A DNA stretch of 22,822 bases from Candidatus Altarchaeales archaeon ex4484_96 (GTDB lineage Archaea > Altiarchaeota > Altiarchaeia > IMC4 > QMZM01). Below the pieces are notes generated by a model, which worked only from the letters and a program-made list of their open reading frames with translations, did no database searches and was not told where the DNA came from. The stretch is from the NCBI GenBank assembly GCA_002254405.1, contig NJDH01000009.1, positions 1 through 22,822 of the forward strand, written 5' to 3'. A program made the position numbers and the translations under genes. This document shows positions 22,138 through 22,822 of the stretch, piece after piece. Within the stretch, counting starts at the first letter, position 1. Every line of letters begins with the position of its first letter.

Positions 22138-22822
22138 TCAAACCCCCAGGTCCTCACTGATGCTTTGGGCTGCTCTTTTACCCGCGGCCATAGCCGATAT
22201 CACGGTGGCTGCACCGGTTACGATATCCCCGCCGGCATAAACCCCGGAAATAGAGGTCCGACCGTCACGGCCCGCCAATATATTACCCCGCTCATTTGCT
22301 TTCAAGCCCGAGATTATAGAAGGCAACAGAGGATTAGGTCCCTGACCGATGGCCACCACCACAGTATCAAAATCCATAACAAACCCTGAACCCTCAACCT
22401 CAACCGGCCGCCTTCTCCCCGATGAATCCGGCTCAGCGAGCATCATTCTAACGCAACGCATCCCGCATACATTACCAGAATCATCACCTAATAACTCAAC
22501 CGGGGAAGTCAAATAATCAAAAAACACACCTTCCTCTCTTGCATTAACCACCTCCTCCTCCCTGGCAGGCAGCTCCTTCTCGGACCTACGATAAACAACA
22601 TGCACCTTATGCGCTCCAAGCCTCAAAGCCACCCTCGCAGAATCCATAGCCACATTACCCCCCCCAACAACAGCAACACACTTCCCAACCCTAACAGGCG
22701 TATCATACTCGGGGAACCTATAAGCCTTCATCAGATTCACCCTAGTCAGAAACTCATTAGCGCTATAAACGCCGTTTAGATTCTCACCAGATAAACCCAG
22801 AAAAAAAGGAAGCCCAGCCCCA
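22138..22822 (-). CDS. Glutamate synthase small-subunit-like NAD(P)H/FAD oxidoreductase (N-terminus cut by window edge)
   Basis: The frame is open from the window edge, so only about the last 227 residues are present. The first visible residues (GAGLPFFLGLSGENLNGVYSANEFLTRVNLM) are the mid-part signature of GltD/GltA-type glutamate synthase beta-chain proteins. VAVVGGGNVAMDSARVALRLGA is the second nucleotide-binding loop for NAD(P)H, VYRRSEKELPAREEEV and VVVAIGQGPNP follow, and GVYAGGDIVTGAATVISAMAAGKRAA is the C-terminal FAD-binding motif. Such proteins serve as glutamate synthase beta chains, as NfnB-like transhydrogenase subunits or as sulfide dehydrogenase subunits; the fragment cannot separate these, and the N-terminal iron-sulfur region lies outside. 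A GTG at 22740 is internal, not the start. Confidence 0.9.
   Translation of the reverse strand, partial: GAGLPFFLGLSGENLNGVYSANEFLTRVNLMKAYRFPEYDTPVRVGKCVAVVGGGNVAMDSARVALRLGAHKVHVVYRRSEKELPAREEEVVNAREEGVFFDYLTSPVELLGDDSGNVCGMRCVRMMLAEPDSSGRRRPVEVEGSGFVMDFDTVVVAIGQGPNPLLPSIISGLKANERGNILAGRDGRTSISGVYAGGDIVTGAATVISAMAAGKRAAQSISEDLGV

Noticed and set aside
1..22822. CRISPR array, IS element, integrase, tRNA or rRNA gene
   Set aside because: I looked for direct repeats with regular spacing, transposase motifs and tRNA-like cloverleaf patterns and saw none; tRNA detection by eye is not exhaustive.

Overview
The window is a protein-coding stretch of an archaeal chromosome. The decisive evidence is an adjacent pair of genes for both subunits of the D-family DNA polymerase (DP1 14847-16310, DP2 16303-19641). 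Archaeal NurA, a PAC2 proteasome-assembly-chaperone homologue, a CARDB/S-layer-type (COG1361-like) surface protein and TATA boxes about 26 nt upstream of apparently leaderless start codons agree with this. PolD excludes most Thermoproteota crenarchaea, but I cannot name the lineage: no methanogenesis marker, rRNA or tRNA is present. I saw no IS element, CRISPR array, integrase or phage gene, so this looks like ordinary chromosome with local gene decay rather than a mobile island.

Layout. (1) 1-1252, minus strand: 5' part of nurA and an M50 intramembrane metalloprotease. (2) 1357-6381, plus strand: a compact operon of a GbsR/MarR-type regulator, a MacB/LolD-type ABC ATPase, a membrane-anchored CARDB-like extracytoplasmic protein and two paralogous MacB/FtsX-type permeases; together these look like a regulated ABC export or envelope-remodelling machine. 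(3) 6383-7144 minus and 7178-8068 plus: a PAC2 protein and a PflX-like radical SAM protein, transcribed divergently. (4) 8031-13868, minus strand: pyrD, a CoA-transferase/GNAT fusion, pyrK, pyrC, a hypothetical gene and a VanZ-like membrane protein. PyrD plus PyrK forms the NAD-linked class 1B dihydroorotate dehydrogenase and PyrC is dihydroorotase, so this is a partial pyrimidine operon with an unexpected CoA-transferase/GNAT gene inside it. (5) 13904-19641, plus strand: a short phosphoglycerate-dehydrogenase-like gene, then DP1 and DP2. (6) 19647-20449, minus strand: an OB-fold protein gene running into a degenerate cupredoxin-fold lipoprotein-like gene with no proper start. (7) 20542-21596, plus strand: an extracellular lipoprotein esterase (PHB-depolymerase/LpqC type) split by a single-base frameshift. 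(8) 21586-22822, minus strand: a PEBP/YbhB protein with a textbook Shine-Dalgarno site, and the C-terminal part of a glutamate-synthase-like flavin oxidoreductase.

Gene packing is very tight: overlaps of 8-14 bp in operons, and convergent genes that nearly touch or overlap. The points most worth a second look are the CoA-transferase/GNAT fusion between pyrD and pyrK, the five-gene ABC locus with a dedicated surface subunit, the broken OB-fold/cupredoxin junction, the frameshifted esterase, and an 8-bp palindrome that ends on the DP1 start codon. I found no convincing wholly new system.
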